Shown one piece after another: positions 43,019 to 52,112 of a DNA stretch of 64,000 nt. Origin of the DNA: Alloyangia pacifica (GTDB lineage Bacteria > Pseudomonadota > Alphaproteobacteria > Rhodobacterales > Rhodobacteraceae); NCBI RefSeq assembly GCF_900116195.1, contig NZ_FOZW01000010.1, forward strand, positions 62,001-126,000, read 5' to 3'. Position 1 is the first letter of the stretch, and every line of letters starts with the position of its first letter. The position numbers and the translations under genes were made by a program. The notes under the pieces are model-generated. The model had not been told where the DNA came from. It worked only from the letters and a program-made list of their open reading frames with translations, and did no database searches.

Positions 43019-44011
43019 TTACACAGACGGGAACTGCGCCTCGCGGCCATGCGGCGCGTCCAGGTCCAGCACCGGCCCGACGGGCACGATCCGATGCGGA
43101 TTGATCGTCTCGTGGCTGTAATGGTAATGGCGCGAAATATGGTCGAGCCGCACGGTCCCGGCGACGCCCGGCCACTGGTAGAGCTCGCGCACATAGGCCC
43201 AGAGCGCCGGGTAATCGACAATGCGCCGCCGGTTGCACTTGAAATGGCCATGGTAGACCGTGTCGAAGCGGATCAGCGTGGTGAACAGCCGCCAGTCCGC
43301 CTCGGTGACCCGGTCGCCCATCAGGTAGCGCTGCCCCGAAAGCCGCGCTTCCAGCCAGTCCAGCGTGTCGAAAAGCGGCATCACCGCCTCTTCGTAGGCC
43401 TCCTGTGAGGTCGCGAAGCCCGCCTTGTAGACGCCGTTGTTGACCGTGTCATAGATGCGCGCGTTGACCGGTTCGATCGCCTCGCGCAGGTCTTCCGGCC
43501 AATAGTCGTCCGCGTTCCCGGTCAGCCCGTCGAAGGCGGAGTTGAACATGCGGATGATCTCGGCGCTCTCGTTCGACACGATGGTCTCACGCTGGCGGTC
43601 CCAGAGCACCGGCACCGTCACCCGTCCCGAGATCTCCGGGTCGGCCTTCAGGTAGATGTCGCGCAGGAACGGCAGATCGTACAGCCGGTCACCGGTGGCA
43701 CCGTCGAAATCCGTGCGGAACTCCCAGCCCTCAGAGAGCATCTCGGGGTGCACGACGCTGTAGGGGATAAGCTCCTCGAGCCCCTTCAGGGCGCGGAAGA
43801 TCAGTGCGCGATGCGCCCAGGGGCAGGCATAGCTGACATAAAGGTGGTAGCGGCCCGGCTCGGCCTTGAAGCCGGCCTCGCCCGACGGACCGGCGCTGCC
43901 GTCCGCGGTGATCCAGTTGCGGAACTTCGCCGTGGACCGGACAAATTTGCCACCGGTCTTCTCGGTGTCGTACCAGGTGTCCTGCCATTCGCCTTCGACC
44001 AGCTGGCCCAT
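43019..44011 (-). CDS. Glutathionyl-hydroquinone reductase
   Basis: The 330-residue protein belongs to the Xi-class glutathione transferases (YqjG/ECM4/PcpF). The catalytic Cys63 lies in YACPWAHR, followed by TVPVLWDRQRETIVSNESAEIIRM (glutathione-binding Glu-Ser) and a C-terminal helical domain with YLMGDRVTEADWRLFTTLIRFD. It reduces glutathionyl-hydroquinones to hydroquinones, protecting against quinone stress. The length is typical. It is transcribed alone, converging on the receiver gene. Confidence 0.93.
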   Translation of the reverse strand: MGQLVEGEWQDTWYDTEKTGGKFVRSTAKFRNWITADGSAGPSGEAGFKAEPGRYHLYVSYACPWAHRALIFRALKGLEELIPYSVVHPEMLSEGWEFRTDFDGATGDRLYDLPFLRDIYLKADPEISGRVTVPVLWDRQRETIVSNESAEIIRMFNSAFDGLTGNADDYWPEDLREAIEPVNARIYDTVNNGVYKAGFATSQEAYEEAVMPLFDTLDWLEARLSGQRYLMGDRVTEADWRLFTTLIRFDTVYHGHFKCNRRRIVDYPALWAYVRELYQWPGVAGTVRLDHISRHYHYSHETINPHRIVPVGPVLDLDAPHGREAQFPSV

Positions 44012-44126
44012 GTTGCTCGCGCTCCCTGCGGTTAGTTGTGCAAACAGCTAGGGGAGCGGCACCGACAAGCAAACCGGCACCGGCGCGCAGCCCCTCCGGC
44101 ATCAGCGCACAATCCCGACGCCGGGG

Positions 44127-44363
44127 TCAGCGCGGGCCGAACCTTTGCAGGATCCAGATCAGCAGCATCGCCCCCAGCACCGCACCGACCAGACCGGCCA
44201 GCGCGCCGGTCACCGCGATCAGTCCGCGCAGCACCAGTCCGCCGATGAGCGCGCCGCCCATGCCGAGCGCCACCGTCTGCACCACGCCGGTCTGCACATT
44301 CATGAAGCGCGTGGCGAAGAAGCCCGCCGCCGCGCCGATGATCAGAAGCCAGAGAATGCCCAT
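44127..44363 (-). CDS. GlsB/YeaQ/YmgE-type small membrane protein
   Basis: The 78-residue protein is almost entirely membrane-embedded: WLLIIGAAAGFFATRFMNV, then VALGMGGALIGGLVLRGLI and a third helix. The Gly-rich first helix followed by a short polar loop fits the transglycosylase-associated family, stress-related but without known activity. It follows fmt closely on the same strand (14 bases), so it is probably the last gene of the fmt-def transcript. A paralogue lies at 27290. Confidence 0.75.
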   Translation of the reverse strand: MGILWLLIIGAAAGFFATRFMNVQTGVVQTVALGMGGALIGGLVLRGLIAVTGALAGLVGAVLGAMLLIWILQRFGPR

Positions 44364-44377
44364 GCCGTCTCCTTGCG

Positions 44378-45292
44378 CTATGTCCCGCCCAGCACCGTGC
44401 CGGCGGGAACTTTCATGCCGCGCAGGAAGGTCTCGACGTCCTGCGCGCCCTTGCCGGCGCGCTGCGCCCGCGTCACCTGCACCGCACCGGAGCCGCAGGC
44501 GATGACGAAGCCGTCGTCCAGCGCCTCGCCCGGCGCGCCCTCACCCGGCACCACCCGCGCGCCCAGAAGCTTGATGCGCTGGTCTCCCACCATCGTCCAG
44601 GCCCCAGGGAAGGGCGCCAGCCCTCGCACCTTGCGCGACACCTCCTCGGCGGGCAGGCTCCAGTCGAGCACCGCCTCGGCCTTGTCGATCTTCTGCGCGT
44701 AGGTCACGCCCGCCTCGGGCTGCACCGCCGGCTCCAGCATGTCGAGACGCTCCAGCGCGGTGACGATCAGCCGCGCACCCATCTCCGACAGACGGTCGTG
44801 CAGTGCGCCGGTGGTCTCCTCGGCACCGATCTTCAGCGCCTCGCGGAGCAGCACCGGACCGGTGTCGAGCCCGGCCTCCATCTGCATGATGCACACGCCG
44901 GTCTCCGGATCCCCGGACAGGATCGCCCGGTGGATCGGCGCCGCCCCGCGCCAGCGCGGCAGCAAGGATGCGTGGATGTTCAGGCACCCGCGCGCGGGCG
45001 CATCGAGGATCGCCTGCGGCAGGATAAGCCCGTAGGCCACCACCACCGCCACGTCGGCCTCGAGCGCCGCGAACTCCGCCTGCTCTTCAGCCCCCTTGAG
45101 GCTCACCGGGTGACGCACCTCCAGCCCCAGCGCCTCGGCGCGGGCCTGTACCGGCGAGGGGCGGTCCTTCTTGCCCCGCCCGGCGGGCCGCGGCGGCTGG
45201 CTGTAGACGGCGGCAATCTCGTGCCCGGCCGCCACCAGCGCCTCGAGCACCGGCACCGAAAACTCGGGCGTTCCCATGAAGACCACGCGCAT
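44378..45292 (-). CDS. fmt: Methionyl-tRNA formyltransferase
   Basis: Fmt formylates the initiator methionyl-tRNA using 10-formyltetrahydrofolate. The 304-residue protein shows [17 protein letters not shown] at the start, the catalytic Asn/His block [22 protein letters not shown] near residue 108, the Asp in LDTGPVLL and a C-terminal OB-like domain. ATG 45292 is the family start. The three deformylase-type genes lie upstream on the same strand, so formylation and deformylation enzymes are encoded together. Confidence 0.96.
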   Translation of the reverse strand: MRVVFMGTPEFSVPVLEALVAAGHEIAAVYSQPPRPAGRGKKDRPSPVQARAEALGLEVRHPVSLKGAEEQAEFAALEADVAVVVAYGLILPQAILDAPARGCLNIHASLLPRWRGAAPIHRAILSGDPETGVCIMQMEAGLDTGPVLLREALKIGAEETTGALHDRLSEMGARLIVTALERLDMLEPAVQPEAGVTYAQKIDKAEAVLDWSLPAEEVSRKVRGLAPFPGAWTMVGDQRIKLLGARVVPGEGAPGEALDDGFVIACGSGAVQVTRAQRAGKGAQDVETFLRGMKVPAGTVLGGT

Positions 45293-45304
45293 CCGCCGCC
45301 CCCC

Positions 45305-45382
45305 CCTTTCATCTTTCCACAAATACTTCGGGACGCGGCCCGCCCGAAAGCGCCCGCCCCTTCTTCTCTTTGACAAATACGC
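45305..45382. repeat. Two variants of the gene-end repeat side by side
   Basis: CTTTCATCTTTCCACAAATAC begins near 45305, and CCCTTCTTCTCTTTGACAAATACGC spans 45358-45382. They are variants of the element at 25649 and 48302, placed between fmt and the first deformylase-like gene, so here they lie inside a probable operon. Confidence 0.6.
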
Positions 45383-45427
45383 AAATCCCGCCCGCGCCGC
45401 CAGCACGGCCTCGGGCGGAGGCGCGCT

Positions 45428-45922
45428 TCAGCCGCGCTTCTTCGAGCGGCGGATCAGCATGTCGCGCTTCACCTTGCCGAGATGGTCAAAATACATCTTG
45501 CCGTTCAGATGATCGACCTGGTGCTGCACCGAGGTCGCCCAGAGCCCGACGAAGTCCTGCTCCTGCATCTCGCCCTCGGCGTTCATGAAGCGCACCGTCA
45601 CGCCGCGCGGGCGCTCGATCTTCGCCCAGACGCCGGGCAGGTTCGGGCTCGCCTCGTCATGGCTGTTCATCTTCACCGAGGCGTGCAGGATCTCGGGGTT
45701 GGCCATGCGGATCGCCTTGCCGCGCTCCTCCGAGGCATCGACCACCGCGAGCCGCAGCATCACGCCGATCTGCGGCGCGGCGAGGCCGACGCCGGGCATC
45801 GCCTCCATCGTGTCGATCATGTCGTCCCAGGTGGCGCGGATCTCGTCGGTGATCTCCTCGACCGGCGCGGCGGGCGTGCGCAGGCGCTTGTCGGGCCAGG
45901 GAATGCATGTGCGTGCGGTCAT
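45428..45922 (-). CDS. Peptide deformylase-like protein, probably inactive
   Basis: The 164-residue protein is clearly a deformylase homologue (GVGLAAPQIGVMLRLAVVD, QHQVDHLNGKMYFDHL). Two essential positions are changed. The motif EGCLSxP is EASPNLP, so the metal-binding Cys is Ser; and HExDH is HQVDH, so the catalytic Glu is Gln (codon CAG). Both His ligands remain. It cannot be a normal Fe/Zn deformylase and may be a regulator or partner of the two intact enzymes encoded just upstream. It is translated ten bases after the second deformylase. Confidence 0.85.
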   Translation of the reverse strand: MTARTCIPWPDKRLRTPAAPVEEITDEIRATWDDMIDTMEAMPGVGLAAPQIGVMLRLAVVDASEERGKAIRMANPEILHASVKMNSHDEASPNLPGVWAKIERPRGVTVRFMNAEGEMQEQDFVGLWATSVQHQVDHLNGKMYFDHLGKVKRDMLIRRSKKRG

Positions 45923-45932
45923 GGCAGGCTCC

Positions 45933-46430
45933 TTACGCCAGCGCCTCGTAGTCTGCGATCAGCGCGCTGCGCGCCTCCGCCGCGAGCCGGTCGAAATGCA
46001 CCAGCCCGTCCAGATGGTCATACTCGTGCTGCGCGACGATCGCCTCGGCGCCCGACAGCTCGACCTCCTGCGCCGCGCCCGACAGGTCGGTATAGGCCAG
46101 CCGGATGCGCGCATGGCGCTCCACTTGCGCCGTGACGCCGGGGATCGAGAGGCACCCTTCGCCGCCCGTGACCCGCTCGTCCGAACCCCAGGTGATCCGT
46201 GGGTTGATGCAGGCCCGGGGCGACATGTCGCCGTCCTTCCAGCCCGCATCCATCACGAAGGCCCGCACCATCGCCCCCACCTGCGGCGCGGCGAGGCCGC
46301 GGCCGGGCGCGTCGTACATGGTCTCGAACAGATCGGTGACCAGCCCGGCCACCTCCGCCACAGCCCCCACCTCGGCGCAGCGCTTCGACAGCCGCGGGTC
46401 GGGCCAGCGCAGGATCGGCAGCAGGCTCAA
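45933..46430 (-). CDS. def: Peptide deformylase (second copy)
   Basis: The 165-residue enzyme has all catalytic motifs: GRGLAAPQVG (Arg replaces the common Ile/Val), EGCLSIPG with the metal Cys, and QHEYDHLDG with the catalytic Glu. It removes the formyl group from new proteins. I choose TTG 46430, which overlaps the stop of the third copy (TTGA), giving the usual SLLPILRWPDPRLS beginning and a GAGAGG ribosome site; an ATG start is not available. It is translationally coupled to the preceding copy. Confidence 0.88.
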   Translation of the reverse strand: MSLLPILRWPDPRLSKRCAEVGAVAEVAGLVTDLFETMYDAPGRGLAAPQVGAMVRAFVMDAGWKDGDMSPRACINPRITWGSDERVTGGEGCLSIPGVTAQVERHARIRLAYTDLSGAAQEVELSGAEAIVAQHEYDHLDGLVHFDRLAAEARSALIADYEALA

Positions 46431-46948
46431 ATCCGCGCCCTCTCGCGCTTCAACTTCTGCATCTTGCGGGTGATCATCTGGCGCTTGAGCGGCTTGAGGT
46501 AATCGATGAACAGCTTGCCGTCGAGGTGGTCGATCTCGTGCTGCACGCAGGTCGCCCAGAGCCCGTCGAATTCTTCCTTGTGCAGCCTGCCGTCGCGATC
46601 GAGCCATTCGACCTCGACCAGCTTCGGGCGCTCGACCTCGGCGTATTGCTCGGGGATCGACAGGCAGCCCTCCTCGTAGACGTTGCGCTCGTCCGAGCTG
46701 GCCACCACCCGCGGGTTGAACATCACCAGCGGGCGCGGCGTCTCACCGTCGTCAGGCCGGGCGCAGTCGAGCACGATCAGACGCTCCAGCACGCCGATCT
46801 GCGGCGCCGCCAGCCCGATGCCCGGCGCGTCGTACATGGTTTCAAGCATGTCGTCTGCAAGCACGCGCAGCTCGTCCGACAGGTCGGGCACCGGCGCGCA
46901 GAGCTTCTTCAGCCGCGGATCGGGGTGGATGAGGATAGGGCGTTTCAT
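46427..46948 (-). CDS. def: Peptide deformylase (main copy)
   Basis: The 173-residue enzyme carries GIGLAAPQIG, EGCLSIPEQ and QHEIDHLDG in the standard spacing and begins KRPILIHPDPRLKKLC. These are the features of the housekeeping deformylase that acts on ribosome-exit nascent chains. It is the first gene of the def-def-def-fmt run. ATG 46948 is preferred over an upstream GTG (46957) since the family starts there. The upstream divergent space of 131 bases separates it from the aminotransferase gene. Confidence 0.95.
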   Translation of the reverse strand: MKRPILIHPDPRLKKLCAPVPDLSDELRVLADDMLETMYDAPGIGLAAPQIGVLERLIVLDCARPDDGETPRPLVMFNPRVVASSDERNVYEEGCLSIPEQYAEVERPKLVEVEWLDRDGRLHKEEFDGLWATCVQHEIDHLDGKLFIDYLKPLKRQMITRKMQKLKRERARI

Positions 46949-47079
46949 GCGCTTCACTTAGGCAAATGCGCGTGAGCGCGCAAGGTGTCCGCGCCTGCGG
47001 CCCTTGCACTCGGGCGCCAAGCCGCTAGCGTCCGCAACAGCAGTCCGGCAGTTCCAGAGCAGAAAGTGACAGTGACATC

Positions 47080-48258
47080 ATGAAAGACCTCTTCGACCAA
47101 CCGATCGACCGCCGCGGCACCGGCTCGGCCAAGTGGGACCTCATGGAGAAACTCTTCGGCGTGCCGCAGGAGGACGGGCTGGCGATGTGGACCGCGGATT
47201 CCGACTATCCCACCGCGCCCTGCGTGCGCGATGCGCTGCAGGCGCAGGTCGACCTGGGGATCTTCGGCTACTTTTCGGCCATGGGGCTCTACACCAGCGC
47301 GGTGCAATGGTGGATGAAGGAACGCCACGACTGGCACATCGAGCAGGAGTGGATCGTGCCGGTGCACGGGCTGGGCAACGGCGTCGCCATGTGCCTCGAC
47401 GTCTACACGGCGCCGGGCGACCACGTGGCGATCTTCTCGCCGGTCTACCACGAGTTCGCCGCCAAGATCCGCCGCGCCGACCGCGTGGTCACCGAATGCC
47501 CGCTGAAGCGCGAGGGCGACCGCTACGAGCTCGACCTCGAGGATGCGCAGTCGCGGCTCACCGGCAAGGAGACCATGCTGATCTGGTGCTCGCCGCAGAA
47601 CCCCTCGGGCCGGGTCTGGACCGCCGAGGAGCTGCGCGCCGTCGCCGAGTTCGCCAAGCGCAACGACCTGATGCTGCTGTCGGACGAGGTGCACCACGAT
47701 CTGGTCTACCCGGGCGAGACCTTCGTGCCCATGGCCGTCGCCGCGCCTGAAAGCGAGGAACGCCTGGTGACGCTGACCGCCGCCTCGAAGACCTTCAACA
47801 TCGCCGGACAGCGCGTCGGGGCGCTGACCATCAGCGACGCCGGGCTGCGCAAGCGGATGGAAGACAGGCTGACGGCGCTCGACAGCAAGCCCAACGCGCT
47901 GGGTCTGATCATGACCGCCGCCGCCTATTCGCCCGAGGGGGCGGAATGGGTGGACGCGCAGATCGCCCACCTGCAGGGCAACCGCGCGGTCTTCGACGAG
48001 ATGGTCAACGCCATCCCCGGGCTGCGCTCGATCCCGCTGCAGGCAACCTACCTCGCCTGGGTGGATTTCTCCGGCACCGGCATGACCTTCGACGAGGCCA
48101 ACGCCCGGGTGCGCGACATCGCCAAGATCGCCGTCAGCCCCGGTCCCTCCTTCGGCGCCGGCGGCGAGACCTTCATGCGGGTCAACCTCGCGGCGCCGCG
48201 CGCCATCATCGAGGAAGCCGGCACGCGCCTGCAGAAGGCCTTCGCCGACCTGCAGTGA
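47080..48258 (+). CDS. patB: MalY/PatB family aminotransferase (likely cystathionine beta-lyase)
   Basis: The 392-residue PLP enzyme starts with FDQPIDRRGTGSAKWD, typical of MalY/PatB. The PLP lysine sits in LTAASKTFNIAGQRVG near residue 235 and LLSDEVHHDLVY (near 205) holds the cofactor Asp. C-S lyases of this group cleave cystathionine or cysteine conjugates to homocysteine or sulfide, pyruvate and ammonia. Whether it does that or transaminates is not decided. It stands alone, divergent from the deformylase operon. Confidence 0.85.
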   Translation: MKDLFDQPIDRRGTGSAKWDLMEKLFGVPQEDGLAMWTADSDYPTAPCVRDALQAQVDLGIFGYFSAMGLYTSAVQWWMKERHDWHIEQEWIVPVHGLGNGVAMCLDVYTAPGDHVAIFSPVYHEFAAKIRRADRVVTECPLKREGDRYELDLEDAQSRLTGKETMLIWCSPQNPSGRVWTAEELRAVAEFAKRNDLMLLSDEVHHDLVYPGETFVPMAVAAPESEERLVTLTAASKTFNIAGQRVGALTISDAGLRKRMEDRLTALDSKPNALGLIMTAAAYSPEGAEWVDAQIAHLQGNRAVFDEMVNAIPGLRSIPLQATYLAWVDFSGTGMTFDEANARVRDIAKIAVSPGPSFGAGGETFMRVNLAAPRAIIEEAGTRLQKAFADLQ

Positions 48259-48301
48259 CCGCACGGCGGGTCACCTGCCGGGGCGCGCCCGCCGCGGCCG
48301 C

Positions 48302-48354
48302 CCCTTCTTCTCTTTGAAAATACGCCGGGGAGCGCGAGGGGCAGCGCCCCTCGC
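48302..48354. repeat. Gene-end repeat element, copy B
   Basis: The first 29 bases (48302-48330) equal those at 25649-25677. A perfect hairpin GCGAGGGGC/GCCCCTCGC around AGC (48334-48354) follows. As in copy A it comes directly after a plus-strand gene and before a convergent one, a pattern typical of a transcript-end repeat. Confidence 0.8.
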
Positions 48355-48425
48355 ATTTCCCTCACATCACGCCTCCGGCGCTTTGGATGGGTCGCGCCCC
48401 TCGCAAGACCTTCGAGCGCCCGGGC

Positions 48426-49049
48426 TCACTTTCGCGGCGGGCGGGACTTGTAGACGGGGATCCCCCAGCCGAAGGCCAGCGCCGAGGCGCGCAGCGCGAA
48501 GGTGACGCCGGCGCAGACCAGCGCCGCGGAAAAGGGTGGCAGGCCCAGCCAGCCGGCAGCCAGCAATGCCAGCGCACCACAGAGCGCACAGGTGGCATAG
48601 GGCTCGCCCTGTTTCAGCAGCAGCGGCACCTCGTTGGCCACGACGTCGCGCATCAGCCCGCCGAGACAGCCGGTCATCACCCCCATCACCAGCACTACGC
48701 CCCAGGCCGCGCCCTCGGCCTGCGCGATGGAGCTGCCCGCGGCGACCGCCACCGACAGCGCCGCGGCGTCGAGCCAGAGGATCGCCTTGGCCCGGCTCTC
48801 CAGCCGGTGCGCGGTGAAGAAGACCAGCAGCGCCGCGCCGCAGGCGATGGCAAGGTAGGTCGGCTGGGCGATCCAGAACACCGGGTGGCGGTCGAGCAGA
48901 AGGTCGCGCGTCGTGCCGCCGCCAACCGCGGTCAGGCAGGCGAGGAAGGCAAAACCCACCACGTCGAGCTGCGCCCGGCTGGCGACCAGCGCGCCGGTCA
49001 ACGCGAAGATCAGGACGGAGGCATAGTCGAGAAGGACGAGCGGGCTCAC
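48426..49049 (-). CDS. TRIC/YicG family membrane protein
   Basis: The 207-residue protein has seven predicted helices and the duplicated UPF0126 motif: FLACLTAVGGGTTRDLLLDRHPVFWI in the first half and GVMTGCLGGLMRDVVANEVPLLL in the second. Prokaryotic members form trimeric monovalent-cation channels related to animal TRIC channels; glycine export has been proposed for some. It follows rnhA after five bases, so the two genes are probably co-transcribed. Confidence 0.88.
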   Translation of the reverse strand: MSPLVLLDYASVLIFALTGALVASRAQLDVVGFAFLACLTAVGGGTTRDLLLDRHPVFWIAQPTYLAIACGAALLVFFTAHRLESRAKAILWLDAAALSVAVAAGSSIAQAEGAAWGVVLVMGVMTGCLGGLMRDVVANEVPLLLKQGEPYATCALCGALALLAAGWLGLPPFSAALVCAGVTFALRASALAFGWGIPVYKSRPPRK

Positions 49050-49053
49050 CGCC

Positions 49054-49506
49054 TCAGCCCTTGAACGGAGCCATGCCGGCCCGCGCCAGCTCGTCGGCGC
49101 GCTCGTTCTCCGGGTGGCCGGCGTGGCCCTTGACCCATTCCCAGGTGACGTCGTGGCGTTTCTGCGCCTCGTCGAGCCGCTGCCAGAGCTCGGCGTTCTT
49201 CACCGGCTTCTTGGCGGCGGTCTTCCAGCCGTTGCGCTTCCAGCCGTGAATCCAGCCGGTGACGCCGTTCTTCACGTAGGCGCTGTCGGTGACGACAGTA
49301 ATCTTCGACGGCCGGGACAGCGCCTCGAGCGCGCTGATCGCCGCCATCAGCTCCATGCGGTTGTTGGTGGTCTCCGCCTCGCCGCCCTTGAGCTCGCGCT
49401 CCTTGGCGACGGTCTCGCCCTCCATCGCGCGCATGAGAACGCCCCAGCCGCCCGGGCCGGGATTTCCGGAGCAGGCTCCGTCGGTATATGCATAAAGGTC
49501 AGCCAT
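49054..49506 (-). CDS. rnhA: Ribonuclease HI
   Basis: The 150-residue enzyme cuts the RNA strand of RNA-DNA hybrids. The four acidic catalytic residues lie in [16 protein letters not shown] (Asp), [10 protein letters not shown] (Glu), VVTDSAYV (Asp) and [16 protein letters not shown] (Asp). The start ATG 49506 overlaps the last eight bases of the methyltransferase gene, so it is coupled to it. Confidence 0.97.
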   Translation of the reverse strand: MADLYAYTDGACSGNPGPGGWGVLMRAMEGETVAKERELKGGEAETTNNRMELMAAISALEALSRPSKITVVTDSAYVKNGVTGWIHGWKRNGWKTAAKKPVKNAELWQRLDEAQKRHDVTWEWVKGHAGHPENERADELARAGMAPFKG

Positions 49507-50086
49507 GGGCGAGCACGCTAAGCCATGGCGCGGAGGTGCCGTCAAGCCCGGTTCCCGCGCCCCGGGACAGCGACGTGACGGTCAGCCCGACGTCGGCCAG
49601 CAGCTGCCGCAGTTCCTCTTCCGCGTAGTAGCAGTAGAAACGCCCGAGCTGGTCGCGCGCCTCGCCCTGCCCTTCCTTCAGGGTAAGGCCCAGCACGCCC
49701 CCCGGCTTCAGCGCCCGGGCGATGGCTGCAAGGTGGCTAGGCATCTCGGCGCGCGGCGCATGCAGCAGGCTGAAGGCCGCCCAGATACCATCGTAGCGAC
49801 CCAAGGCCGACAGCTGGTCGAAACTCGCCTGAACCGCGGAGACACCGGCGCGTGCCTGCGCGAGGGCGACCATCTCGGGAGAGGCATCCATCGCCTCCAC
49901 CACGAAGCCCGCCTGCGCCATATACGCCGCCTCCAGACCCGGCCCGCAGCCGAGGTCGAGCACCCGCCCACCCTCGGGCAGTTCTGCGAGGAAGGCGGGC
50001 AGCGCCGGAAAGACCCGCCCCTCGGACATCGCCTCGTAGTCGCGCGCCTTCGCGGCGTAGACCCGCAGCGTTTCCGCGTCGCTCAC
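49499..50086 (-). CDS. Class I SAM-dependent methyltransferase
   Basis: The 195-residue protein has the SAM-binding motif [17 protein letters not shown] near residue 45, motif [16 protein letters not shown], and [29 protein letters not shown]. The substrate cannot be predicted. GTG 50086 overlaps the stop of the DUF3429 gene (GTGA) and is the natural start ([19 protein letters not shown]). It sits in a tightly packed run DUF3429-methyltransferase-rnhA-TRIC. Confidence 0.85.
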   Translation of the reverse strand: MSDAETLRVYAAKARDYEAMSEGRVFPALPAFLAELPEGGRVLDLGCGPGLEAAYMAQAGFVVEAMDASPEMVALAQARAGVSAVQASFDQLSALGRYDGIWAAFSLLHAPRAEMPSHLAAIARALKPGGVLGLTLKEGQGEARDQLGRFYCYYAEEELRQLLADVGLTVTSLSRGAGTGLDGTSAPWLSVLAHG

Positions 50087-50535
50087 AGGAAGGCCTCGAC
50101 CGACAGGCAGGCGACCACGACCGCGGTCAGCGGCACGCGCAACGACAGCCACCAGCGCGGGGTCAGGTTCCAGAGCTGGAAGCAGGCATCGAGCAGCAGC
50201 AGCCCCAGGAAACCGAAGACGAGGTTCGTCGCTGCCGCGACCGGCCCGCCGCCGACCATGAAGAAGGCCCAGAGCGCCGGCAGCACCGACAGGAAATAGG
50301 CGGTCGCGGCCTTGGCGCCGCCCGCCTTCGTTGCAAAGCCCCAGAGCACGCCCGACATGAAGGCGAGGATCACCGTGCCATAGGAGAGCTGCAGGTAGGG
50401 CGCAACGAAGCGGCTGCCGAGATGGGCGATCGACCACTCGTAGAGCGCCGCATTGTATCGGGTGGCGACCGACCAAAGGAAAGGCAGCAGCCCGGCGAAG
50501 GCGAGGATCAGCGGGGCGCGGGGAACGGAGCTCAT
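50083..50535 (-). CDS. DUF3429 family membrane protein
   Basis: The 150-residue protein has four to five hydrophobic helices ([87 protein letters not shown]). The motif SGVLWGF is typical of DUF3429. The function is unknown. It overlaps the methyltransferase gene by four bases and begins that transcript; ATG 50535 starts the family-like part. Confidence 0.85.
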   Translation of the reverse strand: MSSVPRAPLILAFAGLLPFLWSVATRYNAALYEWSIAHLGSRFVAPYLQLSYGTVILAFMSGVLWGFATKAGGAKAATAYFLSVLPALWAFFMVGGGPVAAATNLVFGFLGLLLLDACFQLWNLTPRWWLSLRVPLTAVVVACLSVEAFL

Positions 50536-50687
50536 GCGCGGCTCCGCGAAAGGGGGTGGCGGGGCATGGTCTCTCCTTCGGCTCTTGCTCTGGCGGCAAG
50601 GTTTCCGATCGCCCATTCGCTGTCAACGGGCCCGTTCCACCGGGCTTTCGACGGGGCCGGTCAACCCGCACGACGCAGGACGCCGTG

Positions 50688-51080
50688 TCAGCCCTCCGTG
50701 ACGCGGTGTCCCTCCGCCTCCAGCAACCTCCGCGCCGCGGCGAGCTGCGCGCTGCCGACCAGCAGGTAGTCCCGCAGGAAAGTCGAGAGCACGAAAACGC
50801 CGAGCCCCGCCTCCGAGATCGGCTTTACCGCCGCGAGCACCACGCCCGGCTCGTCGAGCCCGGCCAGCGTGTCCACCCGGAACGCCCGCCAGCCAAAACT
50901 CCCGTCTGTCCCCGCGGGGACAGCGGCGGCGGGACAGACCACCGAGAGCTCGTCGGGAGCACGGGTGAGGCTGACGCAGCCCTCGCTGCCGGTCCAGTCC
51001 GGGAAGGGGGCGTCCACGGGCAGGCGAAGGATGGCATGCTCCTGCGGCAACAGGCGTAGATCCAGCTTGGGAAGGCTCAT
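50688..51080 (-). CDS. ACT domain-containing protein
   Basis: The 130-residue protein matches the small ACT-domain proteins related to the amino-acid sensing part of aspartate kinase: [19 protein letters not shown], then [11 protein letters not shown] and a C-terminal [38 protein letters not shown]. Such stand-alone domains usually bind amino acids; the ligand is unknown. Its ATG overlaps the ispH stop by four bases (ATGA), so it is coupled to ispH. Confidence 0.8.
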   Translation of the reverse strand: MSLPKLDLRLLPQEHAILRLPVDAPFPDWTGSEGCVSLTRAPDELSVVCPAAAVPAGTDGSFGWRAFRVDTLAGLDEPGVVLAAVKPISEAGLGVFVLSTFLRDYLLVGSAQLAAARRLLEAEGHRVTEG

Positions 51081-52027
51081 GCAGGGATGCGCAACACGCG
51101 CGGCACCTTGAACTCGACGTTCTCCTGCGCCGTCTCGACCTTTTCCACGGTCATGTCAAAGCGCGCGCCGAAGGCGGCGACGACCTCGTCGATCAGCACC
51201 TCGGGCGCCGAGGCCCCGGCGGTGACGCCGACCGCGCGGATGCCCTCGAGTGCGCGCCAGTCGATGTCTTCGGCGCGCTGCACGAGCTGGGCGTAGGAAC
51301 AGCCCGCCTTGCGCGCCACCTCGACCAGCCGCTTGGAATTCGACGAGTTGGGCGCCCCCACCACCAGCAGCGCATCGCAGTCCGGGGCGATGGCCTTCAC
51401 CGCCTCCTGACGGTTGGTGGTGGCGTAACAGATGTCTTCCTTGTGCGGCCCGACGATGGCGGGGAAGCGCACGCGCAGCGCCGCCACGATGTCCGCCGTG
51501 TCGTCGATCGACAGGGTGGTCTGGGTCACAAAGGCGAGTTGTGCGGGATCGCGCACCTCGACCGTGGCCACGTCCTCTACGGTCTCGACCAGCAGCACCT
51601 CGCCCTCGGGCAACTGGCCCATGGTGCCGACGGTCTCGGGGTGGCCCTCGTGGCCGATCATGATCATCTGCAGCCCGTTCTCGTGGTGGCGGGCCGCCTC
51701 GATGTGCACCTTCGAAACCAGCGGGCAGGTAGCGTCGACATAGACCATTTCACGCCGCGCGGCCTCGGCCGGGACCGCCTTGGGCACGCCATGGGCAGAG
51801 AAGATCACCGGCCGGTCCGGCGGGCATTCCTCGAGTTCCTCGACGAAGACCGCACCCTTGTCGCGCAGCCCGTCGACGACGAACTTGTTGTGCACGATCT
51901 CGTGCCGCACGTAGACCGGCGCGCCCCATTTCTCGAGCGCCATCTCGACGATCTTGATCGCCCGGTCGACGCCGGCGCAGAACCCGCGCGGCGCGGCGAG
52001 GTAGAGGGTAAGCGGGGCTTTGGTCAT
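51077..52027 (-). CDS. ispH: 4-hydroxy-3-methylbut-2-enyl diphosphate reductase
   Basis: IspH makes IPP and DMAPP in the last step of the non-mevalonate isoprenoid pathway through a 4Fe-4S cluster. The 316-residue protein has the three cluster cysteines in [18 protein letters not shown] (near residue 18), [12 protein letters not shown] (near 102) and [20 protein letters not shown], with IGHEGHPET and the Thr/Glu of VTQTTLS lining the pocket. ATG 52027 is the family start. It heads the pair with the ACT protein. Confidence 0.96.
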   Translation of the reverse strand: MTKAPLTLYLAAPRGFCAGVDRAIKIVEMALEKWGAPVYVRHEIVHNKFVVDGLRDKGAVFVEELEECPPDRPVIFSAHGVPKAVPAEAARREMVYVDATCPLVSKVHIEAARHHENGLQMIMIGHEGHPETVGTMGQLPEGEVLLVETVEDVATVEVRDPAQLAFVTQTTLSIDDTADIVAALRVRFPAIVGPHKEDICYATTNRQEAVKAIAPDCDALLVVGAPNSSNSKRLVEVARKAGCSYAQLVQRAEDIDWRALEGIRAVGVTAGASAPEVLIDEVVAAFGARFDMTVEKVETAQENVEFKVPRVLRIPA

Positions 52028-52112
52028 GGATCGGGTCACCGGCTACGTCTTGTGTTTCCCCAGACCTAGTTGCTCTGCGGGCAGGGGTCCAGAGGTGGGC
52101 AGGTCGATGGCG

